DNA from: a virus
Virus record (IMG/VR): IMGVR_UViG_3300049734_000263
Span: 1-64,000 of that record
DNA: 64,000 bases
Strand: one strand, 5' to 3'
The notes under the pieces are model-generated. The model ran no database searches and was not told the origin of the DNA. It saw only the letters and a program-made list of their open reading frames with translations. Made by a program: the position numbers and the translations under genes. The first letter of the stretch is position 1; every line of letters starts with the position of its first letter. Shown here piece after piece: positions 1-8,312 of this stretch.

Positions 1-843
1 CACGGCTTTCTCTACAAGGGGCGCCGAACGATCATCACGGACGTTGTTCGCGAAAACAATTCCACCTACTCGCTCGGCTGGTCGGAGATGTGCAAGGACG
101 CGTCGAAGATGGCCAGTGGCCTGCCTGAATACATTTTGCTCTTTCGCAAACCGCCCTCGTCAACCGCGCAGCAGTATGCCGACGAGCGCGTCACGAAGAG
201 CAAAGAGGATTATTCGCGAGCGCGCTGGCAGCTCGACGCCCACAATCTGTGGCGCAGCAACGGCGAGCGCCCAATCCCGCCTGAAGCTTACGCCGAACTG
301 GACCCGGCGCAGATTTACGCGCTGAACCGTGCCGAACAACTCAACACGCCATACGACCACGAGCGGCACGTCGCCGTCTGCCAGGCGCTGGAGGACGCCG
401 ACAGGCTGCCAGCCGTGTTTATGCAGGTCCCGACAGTTGTAACCCGGTCTGAAGAGAGTTGGGTTTGGGACGACATCACCTTTATGCGCAACCTGAACTC
501 CTCTCAGGTGCGCGCCGGCGCGGCTAATCACGTTTGTCCTCTACCTTTCGACATCGTGGAGAGGGTGATCCGGCTCTACAGCAACAAGGGCGACATCGTT
601 CTCGATCCGTTTGGCGGCCTCTTCACCGTCCCGTACTGCGCCATCAAGATGGGGCGGATCGGCTATGCGTGCGAGCTCGCGGCGGATTACTTCGACGCCG
701 GCGTCATGTATTGCCGAGAGATGGAGCGCGAAGTCGCGATGCCGACGCTCTTTGACATCGTGGAAGCTGAGGCCGAAGACGCGCTGCCGCTCGCTTTGGA
801 AGGCGATTTATCCAGAGGCGTCCAGACCCTTCAGAGAGGCTGA
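1..843 (+). CDS. DNA methyltransferase, C-terminal part (N4/N6 class)
   Basis: The frame is open from the first base, so only the last 280 codons are present and the start lies outside the window. The sequence DPFGG near base 604, followed by a hydrophobic strand and an acidic residue (YACEL), matches the AdoMet-binding FxGxG motif of N4-cytosine/N6-adenine DNA methylases. This motif near the C-terminus implies the catalytic (D/S)PP(Y/W) motif lies upstream, the beta-class order. It would methylate phage DNA, probably against host restriction, and sits a few genes before a cytosine methyltransferase. The target base and sequence cannot be told from this part. Confidence 0.75.
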   Translation, partial: HGFLYKGRRTIITDVVRENNSTYSLGWSEMCKDASKMASGLPEYILLFRKPPSSTAQQYADERVTKSKEDYSRARWQLDAHNLWRSNGERPIPPEAYAELDPAQIYALNRAEQLNTPYDHERHVAVCQALEDADRLPAVFMQVPTVVTRSEESWVWDDITFMRNLNSSQVRAGAANHVCPLPFDIVERVIRLYSNKGDIVLDPFGGLFTVPYCAIKMGRIGYACELAADYFDAGVMYCREMEREVAMPTLFDIVEAEAEDALPLALEGDLSRGVQTLQRG

Positions 844-891
844 CGATCTGGATTCTTAACAAACAATCCAAGAATAAAGAAAGGAAATTCA

Positions 892-1119
892 ATGAATCGC
901 AACCTAGAAAACTTACTCCAGCAGATATTCCTTGCTGTCATCAACAAGAACATGGAAAGAGCCGAGAGGCTCATTGGCCAGGCGCCGCAGGACGCCATTG
1001 AAAAATTGGCCTACAGCGGCGACGAACTCCTGCAACTCTCGCTGCGAATTCTGCCTGCGGGCGCGGGCGCAGCGATCAAGAAGAATATCGAAGAGAAAGC
1101 TGCAAGCACCGCCGCTTGA
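892..1119 (+). CDS. small hypothetical protein
   Basis: A 75-residue, mostly helical, charged protein with no motif I recognise. The start is supported by a purine-rich ribosome binding site (AAGAAAGGAAA) just upstream. It lies between the methyltransferase fragment and another small gene in the same direction, so probably in the same transcript. Function unknown. Confidence 0.55.
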   Translation: MNRNLENLLQQIFLAVINKNMERAERLIGQAPQDAIEKLAYSGDELLQLSLRILPAGAGAAIKKNIEEKAASTAA

Positions 1120-1155
1120 TTGTTTACGATCGTCTCTTTTGAAAAGAGAAGGGAA

Positions 1156-1455
1156 ATGACGGACGAAGAATTCGACAAGCAATATGAGGCAGCTCAACCC
1201 CGGGGCGAGTTCGCTCGGGCAGTTAAGAAATACGTTGTGGACGACAAAACAGCGCTCGGAGCGCTCCAAGAACTGCACGAGCGACTCCAAACGCTGAGCG
1301 CTGACCACGACTGCAAGAAGCACCTGTACTTCCTATCCGAAGACCTCTGCGACCTGCTGAACGAAGCAGATGGGTACTACAAAACGGCTGGGGTCGCGAC
1401 GGAGGATCTCGAGTTTAAGGACCCAGAGGATGAGATCGAGATCGCGACTCCCTAA
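1156..1455 (+). CDS. small acidic hypothetical protein
   Basis: A 99-residue acidic protein. I chose the ATG at 1156 because GAGAAGGGA sits directly before it; a TTG at 1120 would extend the frame but has no comparable site. The sequence is helical and charged, with an acidic C-terminal tail. No family recognised. It follows the previous small gene closely. Confidence 0.55.
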   Translation: MTDEEFDKQYEAAQPRGEFARAVKKYVVDDKTALGALQELHERLQTLSADHDCKKHLYFLSEDLCDLLNEADGYYKTAGVATEDLEFKDPEDEIEIATP

Positions 1456-1462
1456 TAGCAAC

Positions 1463-1497
1463 GGGCTTGGAAAGCGTCTCAACCGCTCGCCAAGCCC
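1463..1497 (+). other. hairpin in the gap before the signal-peptide gene
   Basis: GGGCTTGG (1463-1470) pairs with CCAAGCCC (1490-1497) around a 19-base loop. There is no T-run after it, so it is a weak terminator candidate or an RNA stability element between two gene groups. Confidence 0.3.
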
Positions 1498-1589
1498 ACT
1501 TCATCAACCAACCGCCGGAGGCGGCCAGCGATGAGTCTACAACGCCTATCGTACCGCTTTCTGCTTTTCCAAGAAAGGTAAAGCCGAAT

Positions 1590-1919
1590 ATGAAGAGCAA
1601 ATTCCCGTTAGTTGTCCTACTCGTCGCCCTGGCGACTATCGTCGCTATCACATGGGAACCGGTACGCGCCCGCGTCGGACTCTTATCGCCGTTCCCGTCA
1701 CCGTCGCCTGCCGCTTCCCCGACGCTGACGCCGTCACCTCAAGCGCCGGTAGTCGACGAGCCGGCGCCGGAAGCAACAGCCGAGCCGACGCCGGAACTTC
1801 CGCGCACCCGCTTCGACAAGTGTGTTGACGGTTCAGCGCTGTTGGTCACGAGCGCCGACAGTAACCAGGTCAACTACAAGTGCGAGAGCGGCGCATATGG
1901 GGCGTATCTGAACAGGTAA
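1590..1919 (+). CDS. membrane-anchored or secreted Pro-rich small protein
   Basis: A 109-residue protein from ATG 1590, preceded by AAGAAAGG. Residues 5-22 form a hydrophobic segment after a lysine-rich start (signal peptide or N-terminal anchor). A Pro/Ala/Ser-rich stretch (about 35-75) follows, then a short globular tail with two cysteines that could form a disulfide in the periplasm. No family recognised. The layout suggests a tethered periplasmic protein, but its role is unknown. Confidence 0.5.
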   Translation: MKSKFPLVVLLVALATIVAITWEPVRARVGLLSPFPSPSPAASPTLTPSPQAPVVDEPAPEATAEPTPELPRTRFDKCVDGSALLVTSADSNQVNYKCESGAYGAYLNR

Positions 1920-1929
1920 ACACGCAAAA

Positions 1930-2400
1930 ATGACTGACCACATCCCAATTCACGAAGGCCGCAGACTCCTCCAGGCGCAGGCGACGCATAAGCAGATCCA
2001 GTCTGCCGTCGAGGAATATCTGACCGTGCGGGGCATTCCGTGTTCAGCCACGGACGCCACGGAGGCATACAACCGCAAAGGCCAGCGCGTTCGTCGTGTG
2101 GAAGAGGGCTGGCCCGACGTGACCGGCTGCTGCAGCGTGCGGACAGTTTTTGGTTCCTTCTCTGGAATTTTTCTGGCCGTCGAAGTTAAGACGGCGAAGG
2201 ATAAGTTGAGGCTGGCTCAGGCCAAGGTCCTACACGCGCTCTATCAGGCCGGGGCGCTGGTCGTGGTTGCGCGGTCGCTCGACGCGGTCATCCTGGCGCT
2301 GGAAACAGGCAAGGCCCCTGCCGAGACGTTGGCGGAGATTACGGCGACGCTAGCGAAGGAAGGGAAGCCGAAGAAGCAACGGAGGGCGAGCAAGAGATGA
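1930..2400 (+). CDS. VRR-NUC-type nuclease
   Basis: A 156-residue protein. GWPDVTG followed by AVEVKTAKDKL gives the PD-x(n)-(E)xK active-site arrangement of small phage VRR-NUC (PD-(D/E)XK) nucleases, here near residues 55-85. The helix after it (QAKVLHALYQAGA) and the strand VVVARS also fit the family. Such phage proteins are usually thought to cut branched or damaged DNA; the substrate here is not known. Its stop overlaps the start of the cytosine methyltransferase (ATGA), so the two are translationally coupled. Confidence 0.75.
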   Translation: MTDHIPIHEGRRLLQAQATHKQIQSAVEEYLTVRGIPCSATDATEAYNRKGQRVRRVEEGWPDVTGCCSVRTVFGSFSGIFLAVEVKTAKDKLRLAQAKVLHALYQAGALVVVARSLDAVILALETGKAPAETLAEITATLAKEGKPKKQRRASKR

Positions 2401-4514
2401 AGAAAAAGACAATAACGGCAGCTGATCTCTTCTGCGGCGCCGGCGGGACCTCGACCGGTCTTCGGCTGGCGTGCGAGCAGAAAGGAATTAACCTGAAGCT
2501 GATCGCAGTCAATCACTGGGACATAGCGATCTCGACGCACACGGCCAATCATCCGGAGGCCGATCATTTGTGCGCGCCTCTTGAATCTGTGGACCCGCGC
2601 AAATTGATCCCGAGCGGCAGGCTCGACCTGTTGGTCGCCTCTCCTGAATGCATTTATCACTCTAATGCCCGGGGCGGAAAACCGATCAACGATCAGTCTC
2701 GCGCAAGCGCCTGGCGCATCGTGGAATGGCTTTCGTATATCAAGGTTGATCACGTGCTCATTGAGAATGTGCCTGAGTTTCGCGGTTGGGGTCCTTTGAT
2801 CGAAAAGAAAGTGGAAAAGGAATTGACCCTGCCGAATCCACTGATGAAGTTTGAGAAATTTGAAGAGTGGTACGCGAAGACGCGACGGTACGGCGGAACG
2901 CTTGAGGAGTGGAAGCGCATATACCGCGACCTCCAAGGCTCGAAGACTTCCGGCTGCAAGGTAAAAAGACTGGTCAAGATCACGGTGCAAGTTCCCGATC
3001 CGAAAAGGAAGGGCGAGATTTATATATCCTTCCTGAAGGCCATCGAGTCTCACGGATACACCGTAGACGCCCGCATCGTCAACGCCGCCGATTTCGGCGC
3101 CCCGACCTCGCGCGCGAGATTATTCATTTGGGCTCGGCTTGGCCGTAAGCGAATCCCCTGGCCGGGACCGACACACGCGCCGGCGGAAAAGCCGAAGGCG
3201 AATAGGAGCGAGAGCGGGCATCTCTTCGATATGTCGCCACGTTTGAAACCGTACAGGGTGGCGCGAGAGATCATTGATTGGTCCATCCCTAGCGAATCAA
3301 TCTTTACCCGCAAAAGGCCGCTCAGTCCGAATACCTTGGCCAGAATCTGGGCTGGGCTTCAGAAGTTTTGCGGTCTGCCGTTCATCGTACCGAACTTTGG
3401 CGAGCGCGAAGGGCAACAGCCACGCACGCACGCGCTTGATAAGCCTCTCCCTGCGGTTACTTCGCACGGGGCTGGCGCGCTGGTTCAGCCGTTCCTCGTG
3501 AAGTACTACGGCGGCCACGATGCGCAATCTATTGACGACCCATTGCCCGCGATCACCGCAAGCTATGAACATTACGGCCTCGCCCAGCCGTTCATCGTCG
3601 AACTGCGCAACGGCCAGGACGCCCGTTCGATTGATAAGCCGCTGTCCACGATCACCACGAAAGGGATGCATCACGCACTTTGTCGGCCGTTTCTGGTCGT
3701 ATTGCGCAACAACGCAGATGCGCAGCCGCTGGATGAGCCGCCAGCGTCCGCAGCGGCTAACGGTCAGCACTTCGGTCTGGCGCAGCCGTTTTTAGTCCGC
3801 TACAACGGCAACCACGAAGGGCGGCGAGACGGCGACAATCGTAACGCGAGTGTTGATGAGCCGATCCCGACGCTCGACACCTCAAACCGATTGGGATTGG
3901 TCCAACCCTTCATCGTCCCGGTCAACCACGGCAAAGACGATCTGCGCTCGCACAGTGTTGACGCGCCGATGCCTGCGATCACGACCGTTGACGCCTGGGG
4001 ATTGATCGAGCCGTTTATTATCAATTCGGGCGGCCGAGACATCGCGCCGCGCAGCACAGGCGATCCGCTCAACACTGTAGTGACCCGTGACCATCTCGGA
4101 TTGGTTCAGCCGTTCCTGATTGCGATGGAACACGGCGGCCACGAGAGATCCATCGATCGGCCGCTCAACACCATCACGACCGCGAGAGGCGGGGCGCACG
4201 GATTGGTTCAACCCTACCTCGTCAAATACAACGGCACGGCCGGCGCGCAGAGCGTTGACGACCCGCTCGACACGGTGACGGCGAAAGATCGCTTCGGGCT
4301 CGTCATTCCGGAGTTGAAGCCGGGCGAAGAGATCGCGCTGCTCGATGTGCATTTCAGGATGCTTCAACCGCACGAGCTCGCGGCCGCGATGGGCTTTCCA
4401 AAAACCTATGTCTTCGTGGGCAACCGAGAGCAGAAAGTAAAACAAATAGGCAACGCGGTCGCCGTGAACCTCGCGCAGGCGCTGTGCTCGGCCATTCTTT
4501 CGGAGGGAAAATGA
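2397..4514 (+). CDS. dcm: DNA (cytosine-5) methyltransferase with nine-repeat insert
   Basis: A 705-residue C5-cytosine DNA methyltransferase. Motif I is DLFCGAGGTSTG (residues 10-21). The catalytic loop is ASPEC (81-85), with Glu in place of the usual second Pro-Cys neighbour, and motif VI is ENV (123-125). The C-terminal motif GNAVAVNLAQAL re-forms the AdoMet pocket. Residues 328-638, where target recognition normally lies, consist of nine tandem repeats of 33-40 residues starting PF(I/L)V. At 705 residues the protein is much longer than a simple phage enzyme of 350-450. It would methylate phage DNA to evade restriction. The start overlaps the upstream nuclease and the stop overlaps the next gene. 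Confidence 0.88.
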   Translation: MKKKTITAADLFCGAGGTSTGLRLACEQKGINLKLIAVNHWDIAISTHTANHPEADHLCAPLESVDPRKLIPSGRLDLLVASPECIYHSNARGGKPINDQSRASAWRIVEWLSYIKVDHVLIENVPEFRGWGPLIEKKVEKELTLPNPLMKFEKFEEWYAKTRRYGGTLEEWKRIYRDLQGSKTSGCKVKRLVKITVQVPDPKRKGEIYISFLKAIESHGYTVDARIVNAADFGAPTSRARLFIWARLGRKRIPWPGPTHAPAEKPKANRSESGHLFDMSPRLKPYRVAREIIDWSIPSESIFTRKRPLSPNTLARIWAGLQKFCGLPFIVPNFGEREGQQPRTHALDKPLPAVTSHGAGALVQPFLVKYYGGHDAQSIDDPLPAITASYEHYGLAQPFIVELRNGQDARSIDKPLSTITTKGMHHALCRPFLVVLRNNADAQPLDEPPASAAANGQHFGLAQPFLVRYNGNHEGRRDGDNRNASVDEPIPTLDTSNRLGLVQPFIVPVNHGKDDLRSHSVDAPMPAITTVDAWGLIEPFIINSGGRDIAPRSTGDPLNTVVTRDHLGLVQPFLIAMEHGGHERSIDRPLNTITTARGGAHGLVQPYLVKYNGTAGAQSVDDPLDTVTAKDRFGLVIPELKPGEEIALLDVHFRMLQPHELAAAMGFPKTYVFVGNREQKVKQIGNAVAVNLAQALCSAILSEGK
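3378..4310 (+). repeat. nine degenerate tandem repeats inside the cytosine methyltransferase gene
   Basis: Each unit encodes roughly PF(I/L)V-x(6-14)-(S/T)(I/V)D(D/K/E)P(L/M)-x-(T/A)(I/V)T(T/A)-x(5-8)-GL(V/A)Q. Unit starts at the protein level fall near residues 328, 362, 395, 428, 461, 501, 536, 569 and 603. The units differ clearly at the DNA level, so this is an old protein repeat and not a recent slippage expansion. Confidence 0.85.
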
Positions 4515-5032
4515 AAACACTTATCGTTGCGCTCTTGTTACTCCTCGCTGCCGCGCCCGTGCTGGCGCAAGAAACCAGCCCGGCCCCGACGCCCGACAAG
4601 AAACTGGCGGAGGACTTCCGAACCTACAAGGCCGAGACGCTCAAAATGCTCACGCGTCACTTCGAGAAGCATCCCAAATGTGAGTTGCGACGCGTTGCGC
4701 CCACGATTGAAGGGATGGCCATTTTTGTCGGGACTCCTGAGCATAACAACCGCGCCTGGGCTTACCCGGAAAAGCAGACCCAGGACGCGCATTATCCCGC
4801 ACGGATGTTCGTCAGTTCCCGGCATAAGTGGGATCTGAAGAAAGCGTGCGAGACGATCATTCACGAGGCGTTTCACCTGACTGTGGGCGACGACGGCGAG
4901 TTTATTTGCGGCCCGGACAGGCTGGACAGATTTCGCCGTGTGTGCGTCGTGCAAGGCGTGAGCGTGTACAAGACCGCTGACCTTGACAGGGCGATAGAGG
5001 AACATCTGGAAAAGTACGGAGCTTGGAAATGA
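4511..5032 (+). CDS. secreted HExxH zincin-like protein
   Basis: A 173-residue protein with a clear Sec signal peptide (positive start, leucine-rich core, cleavage near VLAQE). The mature part contains HEAFH at about residue 124, a HExxH zinc motif in a helix, followed by VGDDGE and a conserved-looking CGPDRL segment. This resembles small zincin metallopeptidases acting in the periplasm. The start ATG overlaps the methyltransferase stop and is preceded by CGGAGGG. It could be a peptidoglycan- or protein-cleaving accessory factor; the substrate is unknown. Confidence 0.6.
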   Translation: MKTLIVALLLLLAAAPVLAQETSPAPTPDKKLAEDFRTYKAETLKMLTRHFEKHPKCELRRVAPTIEGMAIFVGTPEHNNRAWAYPEKQTQDAHYPARMFVSSRHKWDLKKACETIIHEAFHLTVGDDGEFICGPDRLDRFRRVCVVQGVSVYKTADLDRAIEEHLEKYGAWK

Positions 5033-5157
5033 ACGGCTTCACCAAAGACCAACTTGCCGTTGTCCGCGCATTCCTCGCGCAGGCGCTCGGGCTCGGCGAT
5101 TCTTTCATCGGAGTAACGCAATGGCTCAATCATCAATTGAGTGGACCGACGTTGTAG
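5029..5157 (+). CDS. small ORF coupled by ATGA overlap
   Basis: A 42-codon frame starting inside the stop of the HExxH gene (ATGA) and ending 37 bases into the DUF5131 gene in another frame. The predicted peptide begins MNGFTKDQLAVVRAFLAQAL, amphipathic and helical. The tight coupling is like that of its neighbours and supports translation, but no homology can be judged at this length. Confidence 0.35.
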   Translation: MNGFTKDQLAVVRAFLAQALGLGDSFIGVTQWLNHQLSGPTL

Positions 5158-6038
5158 ATAACATCATTGTCGCTTTGGGCGGCGGATGGTGGTGTCGCCG
5201 GATCTCGCCCGGCTGTGACCACTGCTACGCAGAGGGCATCAACCAAAACAGTTTCTTCGGCGGCAACGGGATGCCCTATCGCGGCGCGCCGCCAATACTC
5301 AGACTGAGACAAGAAGTCATTGACTCTTGGGCGCGCCAGCGAAAGCCGAAGAAGCATTTTGTCGAGTCAATGAGCGATGTGTTTGGTGAGTGGGTTCCGC
5401 GCTGGATGATCTTCCAGTTTCTCGACGGCATGGCCGCCGCGCCGAAACAGACATTTCAATTATTGACGAAACGGCCCGACGTGATGCTGCGCGAGGTCAG
5501 GGCATGGCTGGAGGCGCGCGGCCTGGATTCTTTGCCGCCGAACATCTGGCCGGGTGTCACGGTCGAAAATCAGGAGTGGGCGGATAAGAGGCGCGCTTCC
5601 TTTGAAGCAGTACCGGCGCAAACCAAGTTTGTTTCTTACGAGCCCGCGCTCGGCCCGGTCAATTGGGGCGGATGGGAATTCGTGAGCCAGATCATCGGCG
5701 GCGGCGAGAGCGGGAAGGGCGCGCGGCCGGCGCATCCTGGTTGGTTTCACTCGACGCGAGACTGGTGCATAGCAAACCTTAAGGCGTATTTCCATAAGCA
5801 ACATGGCGAGTTTGCCCACTGGCAAGACATCGCGCGCCATGACTTCCAGAGACTCACTTGGGTTGAGCCTGATTGGTTCTCCGACAAAATGCCTGGCGTT
5901 TGGATCGAGCCTGATGGTCGAACCTCTCAGCGAACCGATAACGATGATGCTGAGTTTGTCTATCGCGTTGGCAAGGCACGTGCCGGGCGTCTGCTCGACG
6001 GTCGCGAGTGGAACGAATTCCCGGAGGTGGTTAAGTGA
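5121..6038 (+). CDS. phage Gp37/Gp68 family protein (DUF5131)
   Basis: A 305-residue protein. The start contains IEWTD and then CRRISPGCDHCYAE (about residues 25-38), the cysteine-rich signature of the Gp37/Gp68 family, which resembles a radical-SAM-type iron-sulfur site. Further family features are FVESMSDVFGEWVP, LLTKRP, WPGVTVENQ, FVSYEPALGPV and the C-terminal LLDGREWNEFPE. The biochemical role of the family is not established. It commonly lies among phage DNA-modification and recombination genes, as it does here. Confidence 0.88.
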   Translation: MAQSSIEWTDVVDNIIVALGGGWWCRRISPGCDHCYAEGINQNSFFGGNGMPYRGAPPILRLRQEVIDSWARQRKPKKHFVESMSDVFGEWVPRWMIFQFLDGMAAAPKQTFQLLTKRPDVMLREVRAWLEARGLDSLPPNIWPGVTVENQEWADKRRASFEAVPAQTKFVSYEPALGPVNWGGWEFVSQIIGGGESGKGARPAHPGWFHSTRDWCIANLKAYFHKQHGEFAHWQDIARHDFQRLTWVEPDWFSDKMPGVWIEPDGRTSQRTDNDDAEFVYRVGKARAGRLLDGREWNEFPEVVK

Positions 6039-6748
6039 GCGTCAAAGAGCGGCCGATCTTATACAGGGGCGATATGGTCCGCGCGACCCTGAAAGACTGG
6101 AAGACCAACACGCGGCGCCTGAGAGACTTGGAGCAAATCAACCAAGATCGCGACACTTGGCGCTACGATGGCGTGAACGTGAACGGCTACCATCAGTTCT
6201 ACGACGTCCATAAGGCTATCTCCGGTCATGATCCGCGGTACTGCATACTTTTCGTAAAGTGTCCATACGGCAAACCTGGTGATCGCCTCTGGGTGCGCGA
6301 GACCTGGCGCACCGTTGAGCGCGAGAGCGATGGACTCGACGGAGTTCTGTATCGGGCGGACGGCCAATTTCGCGAGATCGAGAATACGAGAGAAGCCGCC
6401 GAAAAGTGGATGGCCGCCTACGCCAACGGCAAATGGGGCGACGCCTGGCGCCCCTCGATTTTGATGCCCCGATGGGCGTCGCGCATCACATTGAAGGTCA
6501 CAGGTATTCGCGCCGAGCGCCTGCAGAGCATTACCGAAGAGGATGCGATTGCTGAAGGGTTGGAGTGTACCGGCGGCGGGCGGTACTGGATGGGCGGTAA
6601 GCATCCGGTCAAGGGGACGCCGAAGGTCTTCGGGTTGGCGGCACAGGCTTTCGCTTCCATCTGGGACGAAATCAATGGCGAGAAAGCGGCCTGGGATTCG
6701 AATCCCTGGGTGTGGGTTATTCGGTTTGCTCGCGAGGTCTCTCAATGA
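6035..6748 (+). CDS. ASCH/PUA-like phage protein
   Basis: A 237-residue protein starting with GTG that overlaps the upstream stop (GTGA). The segments GDRLWVRETW, RPSILMPRWASRITLKVTG, RLQSITEEDAIAEG and NPWVWVIRF are typical of a phage family with an ASCH-like (PUA-fold) domain, probably binding RNA or a modified nucleotide. It is one of a run of genes joined by 4-base overlaps with the DUF5131 gene before it and the Cys-rich gene after it. Confidence 0.75.
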   Translation: MSVKERPILYRGDMVRATLKDWKTNTRRLRDLEQINQDRDTWRYDGVNVNGYHQFYDVHKAISGHDPRYCILFVKCPYGKPGDRLWVRETWRTVERESDGLDGVLYRADGQFREIENTREAAEKWMAAYANGKWGDAWRPSILMPRWASRITLKVTGIRAERLQSITEEDAIAEGLECTGGGRYWMGGKHPVKGTPKVFGLAAQAFASIWDEINGEKAAWDSNPWVWVIRFAREVSQ

Positions 6749-6996
6749 GCGTAATGGGTCCGAGGAGCTGCTTCTGCTGCGGCAGAGTAGAGAGCACGAC
6801 GGGTTGCGTGCGCGGGTTCCGGTGCGACTGCGATCAGGGCTTGGGCCGCGATTGCAGGGTTTGCCGGTACTGCCTGAATCATTGCGCCTGCACGGATGAG
6901 ATGAAGAAGGCGGCGCTCGACGCGAAGGTCGAATACTGCAAATCGCTTGGGCGGATTAGGGAGGCCAATCCCGACCGCATCAACAAGAGATGGTGA
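6745..6996 (+). CDS. small cysteine-rich protein
   Basis: An 83-residue protein starting at an ATGA overlap. It contains about twelve cysteines, including CFCC, CDCDQG, CRVCRYC and CAC, so it probably folds around two or more zinc ions or an iron-sulfur cluster. It lies immediately before the DndC-like gene, which itself is expected to hold an iron-sulfur cluster. No family recognised. Confidence 0.6.
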   Translation: MSVMGPRSCFCCGRVESTTGCVRGFRCDCDQGLGRDCRVCRYCLNHCACTDEMKKAALDAKVEYCKSLGRIREANPDRINKRW

Positions 6997-7000
6997 CCAT

Positions 7001-8221
7001 ATGAGAGCAGTAAGCCTATTCGAAGGCGCTCGAATGACGCTCGACCAGGCGACCGACGTGACGGCCGCGTCACTGAATGTCTATGGCGAACGCTACAAAC
7101 ATTGGGCGATCGCTTTCAGCGGCGGCAAGGATTCGACGGCGACCGTCACGGTTGTCGCCGAACTGATCCGGCAGGGAAGAGTCCCGCGTCCGAAATCCCT
7201 GACCGTTCTGTACGCCGATACCCGAATGGAGTTGCCACCGCTCCAGATCGCCGCGATGGAGATCATGAAGATCCTCGCACAGCGCGACATCGAAGCGCGC
7301 GTCGTGCTGCCCGAGATGGATGACCGCTTCTTTGTCTATATGTTCGGCCGTGGAGTCCCGGCTCCAAAAAATAAATTTCGCTGGTGCACTAGCCAGATCA
7401 AGGTCGAGCCAATGATCGCCGCAGTGAAATCACTGCGCGAGGTGGCGAGCGAGAAGCTCTTGATGATCACAGGCGTCAGACTGGGCGAATCGGCCGCGCG
7501 TGATCAGCGGATCGTGATGAGTTGCTCGCGGGACGGCGCCGAATGTGGCCAAGGTTGGTTTCAGCAATCAACGCCCGAATCCGTCGCTGATACGCTCGCG
7601 CCGCTTCTTCACTGGCGCGTCTGCCACATCTCCGATTGGCTGGAATTCTTCGCTCCGGATGCCGGATACCCGACGCTGGATGTCTTGAGCGTCTACCACG
7701 TCGGCGAGGAAGGCGACCCGATCGAGATCGCCGGGCGCACTGGTTGCGTCGGCTGCAACCTGGCCAGCAACGATCACACGCTCGACCGCGTATTGAAGCG
7801 GCCACAGTGGGCATATCTAGCGCCGTTCAAGCGATTACGCCCGCTGTATGCGGAGTTGACCAAGCCGTTCAACCGGCTGCGCAAGGGAATGGAGACCCGC
7901 GCCGACGGCGAGCTGGTGAAGAATCCCGGCCGGCTCGGCCCGCTCACGATGGAAGCCAGACGACGCGGCATGCTCGAGGTCTTCAGAATCCAATCCGAGA
8001 TCAACCGCGCCGCGCGCGAGGAGGGTAGGCCCGAGGTCAGCCTGATCAATCCCGACGAAGCAATCCGGATTAACGAGCTAATCTCGGCGAACACTTGGCC
8101 AAATCGATGGTCAGGTGAAGAGCAGATCGGCGACGCATTCACGGATCAAGTAATGAAGGATGGTATTGTGCAGCCGATCATAGCCGGTTTATCGGTCACC
8201 CGAGGCGGAAGAAGTTGGTAG
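7001..8221 (+). CDS. DndC-like PAPS reductase family protein
   Basis: A 406-residue protein with the PP-loop SGGKDST at residues 40-46, which binds ATP in the PAPS-reductase/ATP-sulfurylase-like family. RWCTSQIK and the later GCVGC supply cysteines placed as in DndC, which carries a 4Fe-4S cluster. The C-terminal RLGPLTMEARR...IQSEIN and INPDEAIRINELI also resemble DndC, the sulfur-transfer enzyme of DNA phosphorothioation. No DndA, DndD, DndE or DndB is visible in this window. The ATG at 7001 was chosen because an upstream GTG-type extension runs into the previous gene. Confidence 0.75.
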   Translation: MRAVSLFEGARMTLDQATDVTAASLNVYGERYKHWAIAFSGGKDSTATVTVVAELIRQGRVPRPKSLTVLYADTRMELPPLQIAAMEIMKILAQRDIEARVVLPEMDDRFFVYMFGRGVPAPKNKFRWCTSQIKVEPMIAAVKSLREVASEKLLMITGVRLGESAARDQRIVMSCSRDGAECGQGWFQQSTPESVADTLAPLLHWRVCHISDWLEFFAPDAGYPTLDVLSVYHVGEEGDPIEIAGRTGCVGCNLASNDHTLDRVLKRPQWAYLAPFKRLRPLYAELTKPFNRLRKGMETRADGELVKNPGRLGPLTMEARRRGMLEVFRIQSEINRAAREEGRPEVSLINPDEAIRINELISANTWPNRWSGEEQIGDAFTDQVMKDGIVQPIIAGLSVTRGGRSW

Positions 8222-8253
8222 AGTGGAATCAATTCCCAGAGGCGGCCAAATAA
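8221..8253 (+). pseudogene. possible C-terminal remnant of a second DUF5131 gene
   Basis: Directly after the DndC-like stop, one frame reads EWNQFPEAAK followed by a stop. This closely matches the C-terminus of the DUF5131 protein at 5121-6038 (EWNEFPEVVK). No preceding DUF5131 sequence is recognisable, so it looks like the tail left by a gene replacement. Confidence 0.35.
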
Positions 8254-8312
8254 GCGCGATGTGTCCATGTCAACAAAAAGTGAGGCGTTTGCAAAAGTAA
8301 TCATTATAAGAC

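Noticed and set aside
160-531. Long antisense frame opposite the methyltransferase
   Set aside because: A shadow frame caused by GC-rich codon bias. Many equally long antisense frames lie opposite the portal, giant ejection and methyltransferase genes.
6690-6713. T-arm-like sequence GGGATTCGAATCCC
   Set aside because: It lies within the ASCH-like gene in the middle of a well-supported frame, and there are no D-arm, anticodon or acceptor sequences around it.
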